Shown: positions 1 through 8,480, counted from the first letter of the stretch. The stretch: DNA of 64,000 bases from Clostridia bacterium (GCA_017461235.1 JAFTYU010000016.1:1-64000), one strand, 5' to 3'. Notes: generated by a model from the letters alone, not told the origin. Translations and numbers: made by a program.

Positions 1-99
1 AAGCTGTAGTAATATAGATACAAATCCACAGTGCTTGTCTTTATTATATCGCAGGTAGTTGTTCCTGCAAATACAATATACTCTTTGGAAAGGAGACAT

Positions 100-134
100 A
101 ATTAAAAACCACCCCCTTTGAGATGGTTTTAATT
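100..134 (+). promoter_or_regulatory. Hairpin between the Shine-Dalgarno site and the start codon
   Basis: AAGGAG at 90-95 is a strong ribosome site but lies about 50 bases before the ATG at 147. Between them, 100-111 and 124-134 form an inverted repeat (AATTAAAAACCA with TGGTTTTAATT, one base bulged). Folding would bring the ribosome site to roughly 14 bases from the ATG. Bases 1-89 hold no gene that I can see, only a small GCAGG/CCTGC dyad at 51-68. Confidence 0.45.
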
Positions 135-146
135 ATACGTGGTATT

Positions 147-1400
147 ATGAATCATCATACATTTGATAGGCTTCCCAAAAGGCTTACCATCAGTTTTCCG
201 TTGTGGTTAATTTACGGAACAAAGGGTGAAAATTCGCCGTATTACGATATTGATAAAACTATGCGAGAGCATGCCGAAAGGGGCTTTAACTGCATACGCA
301 TTGACAGCGGTGCGGGACTTATTCACGACCTTGACGGCAATCTGCGTCAGCCGTTTAATATGGGCGATATGTTTGGCGAATACGAAAAAATTCCGCGTCA
401 GGAGCACATTGCCGGTGATGGCGGACCTTGTGACCTTCTTACCCGACTGATTGAAACGTTTGAATGTGCAAAGAAATATGGTGTTTTTATAATTCTCTCG
501 CAATGGTATTACCTACATACCTATTGGTATCACAAAGCAGGGGACCCTGTTGCAGATGAGTTGTTTTCCATTCCGCCTGAAGAAAGATTTGCTGCCTTCG
601 GAAAATTCTGGCACTATATTCTTCTTGAAATCGAAAAACGAAATCTTGACAGTCAGATTGCATTTGTTGAAATCTTCAACGAAGTAAACGAGCACCCCTA
701 TTACTGCGGTGAGCGTGACTGGGGTGCAAACAAAAACGTGACCGATGAAGAAGCGGCAATGTTCGGCAGACAGCATACTGAAGTAATAAACTTTCTGCAG
801 AAAGAGCATCCGAATCTCATCTTCGCTTACGATACAGCCGGACCTTGTCAGGTTAAAGAAACCCTGCCTGAAAACACGGATGTTTATAATTTTCACGCCT
901 ACTATCTATGGGGGATTTACGAAAGCGTTTTTGTTGAGCACCCCGAATGGTTCAGGAACGAAATAACGACGGAAGACGTTATGATTTCACGCACCGGTCG
1001 CAGACCCGTTGACTACGGCTGGTACGAGCGTGTAGCAAAATACAATGATATTAATCCCGGGTATCTGACCGAAATCGAAAAAGAGCTTGAACAAAAACTG
1101 AAAGCAAGCTGTGACGACTACAAGCGAATCTGCAAGGCTATGCTTGATGATGCAATCCGCCTGTGCGGTGGCAGAAGGCTTGTTTGCGGTGAAGGTGTGA
1201 GCTACATCGCTTCCAAAAACATTCTCTGGGAAGAGCACTCCGAAGCATACTGGGATTTGGTAAAGTACGGACTGAACTTATATAAAAAGGCGGGCGTATG
1301 GGGTACGGTGATACGTACCTGCTGCGGACCCGAAGATCCCTGCTGGACACTTTGTAAAGACAGACTGGTTGAGCTCAACAGATTTTTCCTTGAAGATTAA
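147..1400 (+). CDS. TIM-barrel glycoside hydrolase-like protein (clan GH-A type)
   Basis: Predicted 417-aa cytosolic protein, no signal peptide. It resembles cellulase-type (GH5-like) TIM barrels: a strand ending in FVEIFNEVNE carries Asn178-Glu179, the usual position of the general acid/base after strand 4, and VCGEGVSYI near the C-terminus carries Glu349, a candidate nucleophile. An in-frame ATG exists at 123, but it lies inside a hairpin (100-134) and has no ribosome site at normal distance; the ATG at 147 is preferred. The exact GH family and substrate cannot be assigned from sequence reading alone. It is a single-gene unit closed by a terminator at 1528-1557. Confidence 0.7.
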   Translation: MNHHTFDRLPKRLTISFPLWLIYGTKGENSPYYDIDKTMREHAERGFNCIRIDSGAGLIHDLDGNLRQPFNMGDMFGEYEKIPRQEHIAGDGGPCDLLTRLIETFECAKKYGVFIILSQWYYLHTYWYHKAGDPVADELFSIPPEERFAAFGKFWHYILLEIEKRNLDSQIAFVEIFNEVNEHPYYCGERDWGANKNVTDEEAAMFGRQHTEVINFLQKEHPNLIFAYDTAGPCQVKETLPENTDVYNFHAYYLWGIYESVFVEHPEWFRNEITTEDVMISRTGRRPVDYGWYERVAKYNDINPGYLTEIEKELEQKLKASCDDYKRICKAMLDDAIRLCGGRRLVCGEGVSYIASKNILWEEHSEAYWDLVKYGLNLYKKAGVWGTVIRTCCGPEDPCWTLCKDRLVELNRFFLED

Positions 1401-1527
1401 TTTACGTTTAATAAATGCGGTATATGGTTTACGGGTGTTGAAGTCGTTATGTCTTACTGAATTATGATGAGAAGTTTCATAAAATAAAAAGCAACAAAAA
1501 ATAGTGGGTTATGCAAAAACCAAAACG

Positions 1528-1557
1528 AAATCTCTCGGAGCAATCCGGGGGATTTTT
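1528..1557 (+). terminator. Rho-independent terminator after the glycosidase gene
   Basis: A 12-bp stem including G-T wobble pairs (1528-1539 with 1544-1555) closed by a GCAA tetraloop and ending in TTTTT. Confidence 0.75.
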
Positions 1558-1564
1558 GTGTATA

Positions 1565-1593
1565 TTGCAAATTATTGGTGAAGATGATATAAT
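1565..1593 (+). promoter_or_regulatory. Sigma-A-type promoter for the acyltransferase gene
   Basis: TTGCAA (1565-1570), 17-bp spacer, TATAAT (1588-1593), with TGA just before the -10 (extended -10). Transcription would begin near 1600, too close to the ATG at 1606 for a leader, which supports the start at 1645. Confidence 0.75.
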
Positions 1594-1644
1594 TATCAGG
1601 AAATAATGTTTAGTTTAGTTAATTTTAAGAAGGTGCATTTTTCA

Positions 1645-2313
1645 ATGGATAAAGAGAAAATAATTAAATCTCATCATAATTTCTTTCAGTTTTGTTCAAA
1701 AGCGTACAATCTTATGAATCCAAAAAACAAATTGCATACGAAAGGATGTAAGTTATCCGCCGGAATCTCCGTTATTAACGGATTAAAAATAATTAATCAA
1801 GGTTCTGATAATGAAGTTATTATCGGGGATTTTGTTCGCATTAACAAGAGCACCATAATCATCCGCGGAAACCATAACAAGATTTCCGTTATGAATTATG
1901 CATCGTTAAACCAAGTTGAATTATATATGGAAGATTCACATAATGAAATTTCCGTTGGTGAACATACAAATCTTTTCGGAAAGGCACATCTTGCAACCAT
2001 AGAAGGTACGAAAATTTTAATTGGTAATAATTGCCTGCTTTCGGGCGATTTGCATTTCAGAACAGGTGACTCTCATTCGATTTTGAATTTGACGGGAGAA
2101 CGAATCAATCCGTCAAAGGATATTGTTATTGAAGACCATGTCTGGATAGGCACAAAGGTTACGTGTCTTAAAGGCGTGCGAGTCTCTAAAGATTCTGTAG
2201 TAGCAGCTACGACAACTTTATGTAAAGAATATAATACCCCTAATGTTATCATAGGTGGCGTTCCCGGCAGAATTATAAAAACAGATGTAAATTGGACCAG
2301 CGACCGTATATGA
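1645..2313 (+). CDS. Hexapeptide-repeat (left-handed beta-helix) acyltransferase
   Basis: Predicted 222-aa O-acyltransferase of the LbH superfamily, the fold of maltose/galactoside and serine acetyltransferases; such enzymes move an acyl group from CoA to a sugar or amino acid hydroxyl. Imperfect hexapeptide steps run through the middle (IIIRGNHNKISV, LYMEDSHNEISV) and the C-terminal block VWIGTKVTCLKGVRVSKDSVVAATT followed by NVIIGGVPGRIIK is typical of the coil that forms the CoA site. AAGAAGGTG at 1627-1635 sits well before ATG 1645; an upstream ATG at 1606 is almost on the transcription start. The acceptor is unknown; surface polysaccharide is plausible. Confidence 0.8.
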   Translation: MDKEKIIKSHHNFFQFCSKAYNLMNPKNKLHTKGCKLSAGISVINGLKIINQGSDNEVIIGDFVRINKSTIIIRGNHNKISVMNYASLNQVELYMEDSHNEISVGEHTNLFGKAHLATIEGTKILIGNNCLLSGDLHFRTGDSHSILNLTGERINPSKDIVIEDHVWIGTKVTCLKGVRVSKDSVVAATTTLCKEYNTPNVIIGGVPGRIIKTDVNWTSDRI

Positions 2314-2437
2314 CTGTATTATTTGTTGTGTCAAATAACTGATTTCGTTTTTTATGAAGGACAGCAGGGTACTGTTAAACCAATGGCTTTCATATTGCAA
2401 GGGATTCATTATACTTTAATAAAAAGGCGGTGCTGTT

Positions 2438-3844
2438 ATGCAGAAGAAGCCCAATGTTTTATTTATAGTGACCGATGACCAACGCTTTGATACAATTCAC
2501 GCGTTAGGTAATAATGAAATTATTACGCCTAATCTTGATAAGCTTGCGGAGCGTGGTACATCCTTTGTTCGTGCTCATATTGCAGGCGGTACTTGCGGTG
2601 CGGTCTGTATGCCGAGTCGTGCCATGGTTTTGTCAGGAAGAAACCCGTTCCGTTTAGAAGAGCTGGGTGGCAATATTCCACCCGAGCATAAAACTCTGGC
2701 AGAGACTTTTAAAAATAACGGATATGAAACTATCGGTCTCGGTAAATGGCATAACGGTTGTCCTTCTTATGCACGCAGCTTCACCAGGGGTGCAAAGATT
2801 TTCTTCGGTGGTATGTGGGACCATTGGAATGTGCCGACTTGCAGATATGACCCTACGGGGAAATATGATAATGTGATTAATTTTGTAGTAGATTTTTATA
2901 GCGATAACCACCCGCAGGAGCAGCATTGCGACGAATTTGACCCCGGCAAACATTCGAGCACCTTGCTGACAGATTCGGCAATTGAATTGCTCAAGGAAAA
3001 TTCGGGTAAAGATAAGCCATTTTTTATGTATTTAGCGTATTTGGCACCCCATGACCCACGGACTATGCCTGACGAGTTCCGAAAAATGTATGACCCTGAA
3101 AAAATTAATTTACCACCGAATTTTCAAGAGATTATTGATACAAATTACCCCTTGATGATTCACCGTGACGAGCATCTCGCATCGTATCCGCGAAAGAAAG
3201 ATGAAATAAAACGCCATATTGCCGAATATTTTGCAATGATAACTCATCTCGATTACGAAATCGGCAGGCTTCTTGATGCTTTGCATCAAACAGGTGAGGA
3301 AGATAATACGATTATCGTGTTTACGGGGGATAACGGACTTGCAGTCGGTCAACATGGTTGGCTTGGTAAAGAAGATATTTATGAGCATGGTGTTCGCATT
3401 CCGCTTATTTTTGCAGGACCCGGTATAGCGCAAAAAGCAAAGAACGATGCGTATGTTTATCTTTATGATGTTTTCCCGACTCTTTGTGAAAAGATTGGTA
3501 TAGAAACACCTGATTCCGTTGACGGAAAAAGTTTTGCACATCTTCTTGACGGTGAACACGGAGATGCTTTCCGTGATGAATTGTATCTTATATTCGATAA
3601 GTTTGTGCGCGGTGTGAAAGATGATAACTACAAACTGATTGAATACCGCAACGGTGATAACGAAGACGATAAATGGACGTTCCTTTATGACATAAAAAAT
3701 GACCCTTGGGAAACTAAAAATCTTGCAACGGATGAAAAGTATGCTTCTAAAATTCGGGAAATGCGTGAAAAAATTCTTAAACATCGCGATGCTTGGGATG
3801 AACAAAGCCATCCTTGGGGAGTAGATTTCTGGAAAAGATTCTGA
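2438..3844 (+). CDS. Sulfatase (alkaline phosphatase superfamily, type I)
   Basis: 468 aa, a full-length type I sulfatase that hydrolyses sulfate esters. Metal ligands are visible in VTDDQR (Asp13, Asp14) and GDNGLAVGQHG (Asp298, Asn299). The signature CMPSR holds Cys57, the residue converted to formylglycine in this family; in anaerobes this needs a radical-SAM maturase, which is not encoded here. No signal peptide, so either it acts on imported sulfated sugars or it leaves by another route. The C-terminal part ends in the usual sulfatase motif region (FLYDIKNDPWETKNL). Likely targets are sulfated mono- or oligosaccharides; specificity is not determinable. Confidence 0.9.
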   Translation: MQKKPNVLFIVTDDQRFDTIHALGNNEIITPNLDKLAERGTSFVRAHIAGGTCGAVCMPSRAMVLSGRNPFRLEELGGNIPPEHKTLAETFKNNGYETIGLGKWHNGCPSYARSFTRGAKIFFGGMWDHWNVPTCRYDPTGKYDNVINFVVDFYSDNHPQEQHCDEFDPGKHSSTLLTDSAIELLKENSGKDKPFFMYLAYLAPHDPRTMPDEFRKMYDPEKINLPPNFQEIIDTNYPLMIHRDEHLASYPRKKDEIKRHIAEYFAMITHLDYEIGRLLDALHQTGEEDNTIIVFTGDNGLAVGQHGWLGKEDIYEHGVRIPLIFAGPGIAQKAKNDAYVYLYDVFPTLCEKIGIETPDSVDGKSFAHLLDGEHGDAFRDELYLIFDKFVRGVKDDNYKLIEYRNGDNEDDKWTFLYDIKNDPWETKNLATDEKYASKIREMREKILKHRDAWDEQSHPWGVDFWKRF

Positions 3845-3872
3845 ATTGCAGGGAACGATTTATAAAAGAATT

Positions 3873-3903
3873 AAAACTGCTTTCTTCGGAAAGCAGTTTT
3901 TTG
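3873..3903 (+). terminator. Terminator after the sulfatase gene
   Basis: 12-bp perfect stem (3873-3884 with 3889-3900) with a TTCG tetraloop and a T-rich tail. Confidence 0.85.
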
Positions 3904-3949
3904 TTGTGCCGTATAAATTACAGTATGAATTTGTGATATGCTTCGGTGT

Positions 3950-3978
3950 GATATGTGCCGGTACACGTGCCACATATC
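3950..3978. repeat. Dyad symmetry upstream of the PAP2 gene
   Basis: Perfect 8-bp arms GATATGTG (3950-3957) and CACATATC (3971-3978) around a 13-base spacer. Possible operator or hairpin; no T-tract, so not a typical terminator. Confidence 0.4.
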
Positions 3979-4096
3979 TTCAACACATATAAATTGCAGA
4001 GCAAAAGTAATTATATCGCTCTTTATCCGGTATGATTTTTATATAATGAGTGTTTATTTTTTTATAGTATTATGTTATAATTTTCCGTGTAGAAAA

Positions 4097-4750
4097 ATGA
4101 AAGAAGTGGTGAAAGTGGAAGCATTATTTGATTCTTTTTTGCAGTTCGACCTTAGCGTGTTTCAATGGATTCAAAGTATTCAGAACGGTTTTCTTAATGC
4201 TGTAATGGTTGGTATTACAACACTTGGAAACGCCGGTGCTGTTTTTATTGTTCTGGGTTTGGTGCTTTTATTTACAAAAAAATATCGCAAGGCAGGTCTT
4301 GCGGTTCTTGTAGCTCTCCTTGTAATGCTTCTTTGCAGCGATCTTTTTCTCAAAGAGTTTTTTGCAAGAGTAAGGCCTTTTAATCTCTTTGAATCTAATC
4401 CTGAAAAATATGCTTTTTGGGGAGAAAAGTACGTTTATCCGGAGCTTGTCAGCAAACCTACGAGCTTCTCGTTCCCGTCGGGACACACGGCTTCCGCCTT
4501 TGCGGCAGCAGTAGCTCTCCTGTGGCACAACAGAAAATTAGGTATTCCTACAATAATTTTTGCAACGATTATGGGATTTTCGAGAATTTACGTTCAGGTG
4601 CATTACTGCACAGATGTATTCGGCGGTATTGTGGCAGGTACGATATGTGCTTTGATTGCGGTGTTGATTGTAAGGTTTCTTTTTCCCGTTGTGGATAAAG
4701 GTTTCAATAAGCTATCTGAAAAAGTAAAAAGTCGGGCAAAAAAGGAATAA
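4097..4750 (+). CDS. PAP2-family membrane phosphatase
   Basis: About 217 aa with five to six membrane segments. The three phosphatase motifs of the type 2 phosphatidic acid phosphatase family are present in order: KEFFARVRPF (KX6RP), SFPSGHTAS (PSGH) and SRIYVQVHYCTD (SRX5HX3D). Members dephosphorylate lipid phosphates such as undecaprenyl pyrophosphate or phosphatidic acid on the outer face of the membrane. The open frame runs upstream to 3938, but the extension is not family-like. Either ATG 4097 or GTG 4115, the latter preceded by AGAAGTGGTG, may be the true start. A weak TATAAT lies at 4076-4081. Confidence 0.85.
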   Translation: MKEVVKVEALFDSFLQFDLSVFQWIQSIQNGFLNAVMVGITTLGNAGAVFIVLGLVLLFTKKYRKAGLAVLVALLVMLLCSDLFLKEFFARVRPFNLFESNPEKYAFWGEKYVYPELVSKPTSFSFPSGHTASAFAAAVALLWHNRKLGIPTIIFATIMGFSRIYVQVHYCTDVFGGIVAGTICALIAVLIVRFLFPVVDKGFNKLSEKVKSRAKKE

Positions 4751-4764
4751 ATGAAAATTAACTA

Positions 4765-4792
4765 TTTACAAAATAAACTGTTGTGATAAAAT
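4765..4792 (+). promoter_or_regulatory. Promoter of the Gfo/Idh/MocA gene
   Basis: TTTACA (4765-4770), 16-bp spacer ending in TGA, TAAAAT (4787-4792): an extended -10 promoter with a leader of about 60 bases. Confidence 0.65.
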
Positions 4793-4859
4793 AGAGTCGG
4801 TCAAAATAAATGGCTTAATGAACTAAATATTTCAATAAAGTACCATTGGAGGCATTACT

Positions 4860-6137
4860 ATGGAAAAAATTAAGTTCGGTATATTTGGTCTGGGTCGCGG
4901 CAGCGGTTTCTATGACGGTGTCAAGGCTAATAATGGCGAAGTTGTTGCTGTTTGCGATTTTGATGAAGAAAAACTCAAAAAAGCAAGAGAAGACCACGAA
5001 GGCATTGCCACATATACTGATTTTGATGAATTTATAAATCACGAAGGCTTACAGGCTGTGTTCCTTTGCAACTATTTCCACGAGCATACACCATATGCCA
5101 TTAAAGCGTTGGAGAAGAATATTCACGTTTTGAGTGAATGTACTTCCAACATTTCTATGGGCGAAGGCGTAGCTCTTGTAAGAGCTGTAGAAAAAAGCGA
5201 CGCTTTTTATATGATTGCCGAAAACTATCCCTTCATGAAATTTAATCAGGAAATGCGCAAGGTTTACCGTTCAGGTGTTCTCGGCAAAGCATTGTTTGCA
5301 GAAGGTGAATATAACCACCCCATTCTCAAGCAGGATGACATTGCACATTATTGTCCCACATCAAAGCACTGGAGATATCATATTCCAAGAATCTATTACA
5401 TTACACACTCATTAGGCCCACTTATGTACATAACAGGAGCTTTCCCCAAGAGAGTTACGGCAATGCCCATCTTCGGACCTATGAATGAAGAAAATTGCGG
5501 CGGCAGCCTTTATTGGAGACTTCCCGACAGAAGTGCTGTTGTCACAATTCTTAATGACGATGATTCTGTATTCCGTGTAACAGGTTGGTCACATTTCGGT
5601 GCTCATGCCAACACTTATCGAGTATGCGGTGAATTGGGTCAGATTGAAAATCTTCGCGGTGAAGACGGTAAGGTTCTTCTTTCATTTAACGAAGAGCATA
5701 CTCCCGAAGGAATGGAAAGAGTAAGCTCATATGAAGCCGATTTTGAGCCCGATGCAAAGGAAGCAGCCGAAAAAGCAGGCCATGGTGGCGGCGACTTCTT
5801 TATTGTTCGTGAGTTCTTTAACAGTATCCGTGAGAACAGAAAGCCTATGTTTGACGAGTATTTTGCAACAACAATGGCTTCAGTTGCAATTTTAGGTCAC
5901 AGAAGTGCTTTGGAATACGGTACTCCTTATGATATTCCCGATTTCAGAAAAGAAGAAGACAGAATTAAATACGAAAATGACTTCCTTACACCTTGCTACG
6001 ATTCAAAGGGCAATCCTCCCACAATCGCTAACACGGAAAGGAAAGAATATATTCCTACCGAAGAATCTATGAAAGCTTACGATGATGCCGTTGCTGCATA
6101 CAAAGCAAGCAAAAAAGCAAGTGAAGAGAATAACTGA
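4860..6137 (+). CDS. Gfo/Idh/MocA-family NAD(P)-dependent oxidoreductase
   Basis: 425 aa. N-terminal Rossmann fold begins FGIFGLGRGSGFYDGV with a glycine-rich dinucleotide loop; the family then has FLCNYFHEHTPYAIKALEKNIHVLSECTS, where the conserved EK/EC position of the active site falls (here Glu-Cys-Thr in place of the commoner Glu-Lys-Pro). The C-terminal alpha/beta substrate domain is complete. Members oxidise or reduce sugars, inositols and their glycosides. TTGGAGG at 4845-4851 fixes the start. Likely a stand-alone gene, or co-transcribed with the membrane protein 33 bp downstream. The missing lysine is a reason for caution about the exact chemistry. Confidence 0.85.
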   Translation: MEKIKFGIFGLGRGSGFYDGVKANNGEVVAVCDFDEEKLKKAREDHEGIATYTDFDEFINHEGLQAVFLCNYFHEHTPYAIKALEKNIHVLSECTSNISMGEGVALVRAVEKSDAFYMIAENYPFMKFNQEMRKVYRSGVLGKALFAEGEYNHPILKQDDIAHYCPTSKHWRYHIPRIYYITHSLGPLMYITGAFPKRVTAMPIFGPMNEENCGGSLYWRLPDRSAVVTILNDDDSVFRVTGWSHFGAHANTYRVCGELGQIENLRGEDGKVLLSFNEEHTPEGMERVSSYEADFEPDAKEAAEKAGHGGGDFFIVREFFNSIRENRKPMFDEYFATTMASVAILGHRSALEYGTPYDIPDFRKEEDRIKYENDFLTPCYDSKGNPPTIANTERKEYIPTEESMKAYDDAVAAYKASKKASEENN

Positions 6138-6170
6138 TTGAAATAATATTTCAGGCGCTGAGTCAGATTT

Positions 6171-6854
6171 ATGAAAAAAAGAGTTTTTTATACTGAAGTA
6201 TCCTACGTTCTGGGTCTTGTGATAATGGCGTTTGCGGCGGCTTTTACGGAGAAAGCAGATTTCGGTATGTCCATGGTGGTTGCTCCCGCGTATATTATTC
6301 ATTTAAAGGTGTCACAAATTTTACCTTGGTTTTCATTCGGCGTTGCCGAGTATGTTTTTCAGGGTGTGCTCGTCATCATAACTGCAATAATAACGCGCAA
6401 GTTCAAAAAATCATATCTCTTCTCTTTCGTAACGGCGGTTCTTTACGGAACATTGCTTGATATTGCCATGAAAATTATTTCCGCTTTACCTGACGGACAG
6501 TTTGCAATACGTGTTGTGTGGTATATATTGGGCACGGTGCTTTGTTCCTTTGCGGTGTCGTTATTTTTCCACACATATATTTCACCCGAAGCGTACGAAT
6601 TGATAGTTAAAGAGCTGTCGCAAAAACTCAACTGCAACATAAATAAGGTGAAAACCGCATATGACTGTTTCAGCGTGGTTTTAGGTATAATCCTGTCATT
6701 TTCATTTTTTGGTTTAGGCGTGTTTGAAGGTGTAAAACTCGGCACAATAATATGTGCCGTTGTAAACGGATTTTTAATAGGCCGATTTTCAAAAATGCTT
6801 GAACACTTTTTTGATTTCAAAAATAAATTTAATCTTGAGAAATATTTTAAATAA
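6171..6854 (+). CDS. YczE/YitT-like integral membrane protein (DUF6198 type)
   Basis: 227 aa, five predicted membrane segments starting at VSYVLGLVIMAFAAAFTEKADFG. The pattern of a short N-terminal helix, the ADFGMS element followed by a second helix and a basic C-terminus resembles the YczE/YyaS/YitT-type membrane proteins of Firmicutes, whose function is not established. The ribosome site is weak (CGCTGAG). It follows the oxidoreductase by 33 bp and ends at a hairpin terminator, so the two may share one transcript. Confidence 0.6.
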   Translation: MKKRVFYTEVSYVLGLVIMAFAAAFTEKADFGMSMVVAPAYIIHLKVSQILPWFSFGVAEYVFQGVLVIITAIITRKFKKSYLFSFVTAVLYGTLLDIAMKIISALPDGQFAIRVVWYILGTVLCSFAVSLFFHTYISPEAYELIVKELSQKLNCNINKVKTAYDCFSVVLGIILSFSFFGLGVFEGVKLGTIICAVVNGFLIGRFSKMLEHFFDFKNKFNLEKYFK

Positions 6855-6890
6855 AACAAAATCCCTTTGGATTGTTAATATGTAAGACAA

Positions 6891-6937
6891 AACTCCCCGA
6901 AGAAGAGAGATAAAAACTCTTTTTTCGGGTAGTTTTT
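6891..6937 (+). terminator. Terminator hairpin, also a dispersed repeat copy
   Basis: Arms 6891-6907 and 6917-6934 pair imperfectly, followed by a T run. The reverse complement of this hairpin closely matches the one at 21702-21745, so the element occurs at least twice in the window, in opposite orientation. Confidence 0.7.
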
Positions 6938-7020
6938 TGTTTTGTAAAGGAATATTATATGAATCAATTTTGGTGTAATAAAGTTAATATTGAATTATCC
7001 TGTAAATTATGCTAAACTTA

Positions 7021-7188
7021 ATAGTGCCAAACCAATTGAATATAAAAAGTAGGGGCAATTTCTCTTTTTATAGGGATATTATAAACTATTTTTGAGCATA
7101 TCTAAATTAGTGAATTTGATAAAAATGCAAATTCCATCAATTTAGGTGTGCTTAATTGCCCTTTATATTGAATTGGTTTGGCGACTAT
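7021..7188. mobile_element. MITE-like element with long terminal inverted repeats
   Basis: 168-bp element without coding capacity. The outer arms (7021-7046 and 7162-7188) begin ATAGTGCCAAACCAATT and match on reverse complement except for one mismatch and one extra base. The arms continue inward with GGGCAATT (7053-7060, 7154-7161), and a third imperfect pair surrounds the centre (about 7094-7118 with 7126-7152). It can fold into one long hairpin. No clear target-site duplication is visible. The rest of the gene-free stretch 6855-7306 holds two terminators and nothing else that I recognise. Confidence 0.75.
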
Positions 7189-7205
7189 CGGAGTTTGCAT
7201 TTTTT

Positions 7206-7234
7206 GTGCGTCTGCTTCGGTGGGCGCACTTTTT
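7206..7234. terminator. Bidirectional hairpin terminator
   Basis: GTGCGTCTGC and GTGGGCGCAC pair with wobbles around a TTCG loop (7206-7229), followed by TTTTT; the other strand also has a T run. It lies downstream of the MITE-like element and ahead of the zinc-ribbon gene. Confidence 0.65.
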
Positions 7235-7306
7235 GTTTTTAGGGGAGGGGTTTGATAATCTTACATTTTCACCACAAGGTTAATAAATAATAAGGAGATG
7301 TAGTAT

Positions 7307-8404
7307 ATGGCTTTAATTAAATGTATGGATTGCGGAAAAGAAATTTCCGACAAAGCGAAAACTTGCCCTAATTGCGGTTGTCCTGTTGTTGTGGAAACGG
7401 AAAACCCCAAGGAGGAAAATTCAGTTGTAAATGAGAATGAATATAAAGGTGAGGAGAATAATATCAAAGTTCCGCCTGTAAAATCCGATGTAAAAAAAGT
7501 AGCCCCGCCTGTAGTAACACCCAAAAATGAAAAAGCATCTGTTCCTAAAATTATACTTAGCATAGTAGGGATAATTGCGGCACTTGCGGTAGTTGGTGCT
7601 ATTGTGGCTTTTGTTATAATTCCCATAGGCGGCAGAATAATAACTTCAATGTCTTCTTCGGGTAACTCGGATTACTCAGAAACAGAAGTGTATTATGAAG
7701 AAACCGAGACGGAAAATTACGTTACAGAAGAACAGGTTAATAACACAGTTGCATACGATCCCGGCCACAGTCACTACTATTACGGCAAGGTTACAAAGAA
7801 TGCAACATGTAACGCCGAGGGTGTAGAAACCTTCACTTGTGAATGTGGTGCAAGTTATACCGAGCCTATCAGAAAAACAAGTCATTCGTGGCAGTCTGCT
7901 ACCTGTACCACGCCGAGAAAATGTGGAATCTGCGGTGCGACTGACGGCTCTGCCCTAGGCCATCATTATTATAGTGACGGCGAATGTTCACGATGCGGAC
8001 AAATGGATCCAATGGTTCAGAGCACATTGTCAAAATGTAAGTTGAATCTGCCCACTGTTCCTCAAACAATACACTATAGAGGCTATGATGACGAAATTAA
8101 GTCAACACTTAGAGTTACGGGAATTTCCTATCAGTTTAAGTATGAGGGCGACGGCACGGTTTCACTTGTGGCATCTTTTTCAGGAACAAAAACATATGAT
8201 TACAGAGGTGCAGGGCAAAGCGACAGTGCCAAAATAGGTTGGAAACTTTATGACTCTAACGGCAATGTACTCACCACAGGAACGTTTTATTCTCCGTCGC
8301 TTGCCGAGGGCGAAAGCTTTGCAAATCAGGAAGAAACTTTGCTTCACAGTTTTGAAGCGGTAGAACCCGGAACATACCGCCTTGAAATTCTAGACGTAAA
8401 CTGA
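7307..8404 (+). CDS. Zinc-ribbon membrane-anchored protein with Cys/His-rich extracellular region
   Basis: 365 aa, function unknown. Order: N-terminal zinc ribbon (Cys6, Cys9, Cys20, Cys23), charged linker, one membrane segment at about 81-108, acidic Ser/Glu linker, then a region at about 145-235 with repeated CxxC and His clusters (CECGASY, CGICGATD, CSRCGQMD), and a C-terminal beta-rich domain of about 120 residues ending in TYRLEILDVN. Topology would put the ribbon inside and the C-terminal domain outside. The start has an AAGGAGATG ribosome site (7292-7300). Proteins with this layout are common and uncharacterised in Clostridia; a cell-surface binding role is only a guess. Confidence 0.7.
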   Translation: MALIKCMDCGKEISDKAKTCPNCGCPVVVETENPKEENSVVNENEYKGEENNIKVPPVKSDVKKVAPPVVTPKNEKASVPKIILSIVGIIAALAVVGAIVAFVIIPIGGRIITSMSSSGNSDYSETEVYYEETETENYVTEEQVNNTVAYDPGHSHYYYGKVTKNATCNAEGVETFTCECGASYTEPIRKTSHSWQSATCTTPRKCGICGATDGSALGHHYYSDGECSRCGQMDPMVQSTLSKCKLNLPTVPQTIHYRGYDDEIKSTLRVTGISYQFKYEGDGTVSLVASFSGTKTYDYRGAGQSDSAKIGWKLYDSNGNVLTTGTFYSPSLAEGESFANQEETLLHSFEAVEPGTYRLEILDVN

Positions 8405-8430
8405 TTTAGATTTCTTTTAATCCGTAGGGA

Positions 8431-8459
8431 TTGTAATTTTGCTCTCTCTTGCGTATAAT
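8431..8459 (+). promoter_or_regulatory. Promoter with palindrome over the -10 element
   Basis: TTGTAA (8431-8436), 17-bp spacer, TATAAT (8454-8459). A perfect 16-bp palindrome, GCGTATAATTATACGC (8451-8466), covers the -10 and the expected start point, and would fit an operator. Confidence 0.75.
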
Positions 8460-8480
8460 TATACGCAGGAGGGAGTTTTG

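Noticed and set aside
123-146. ATG 123 as start of the first glycosidase
   Set aside because: It lies inside the hairpin and is followed by a hydrophobic stretch unlike the rest of the protein; the ribosome site is too far away in either fold.
2654-2953. Opposite-strand open frames inside the sulfatase, recJ, relA and arg genes
   Set aside because: They are shadows of real genes: no ribosome sites, no recognisable domains, and codon patterns dictated by the opposite strand.
3938-4096. N-terminal extension of the PAP2 protein
   Set aside because: The extension has no family-like sequence and lies upstream of a TATAAT box; no ribosome site.
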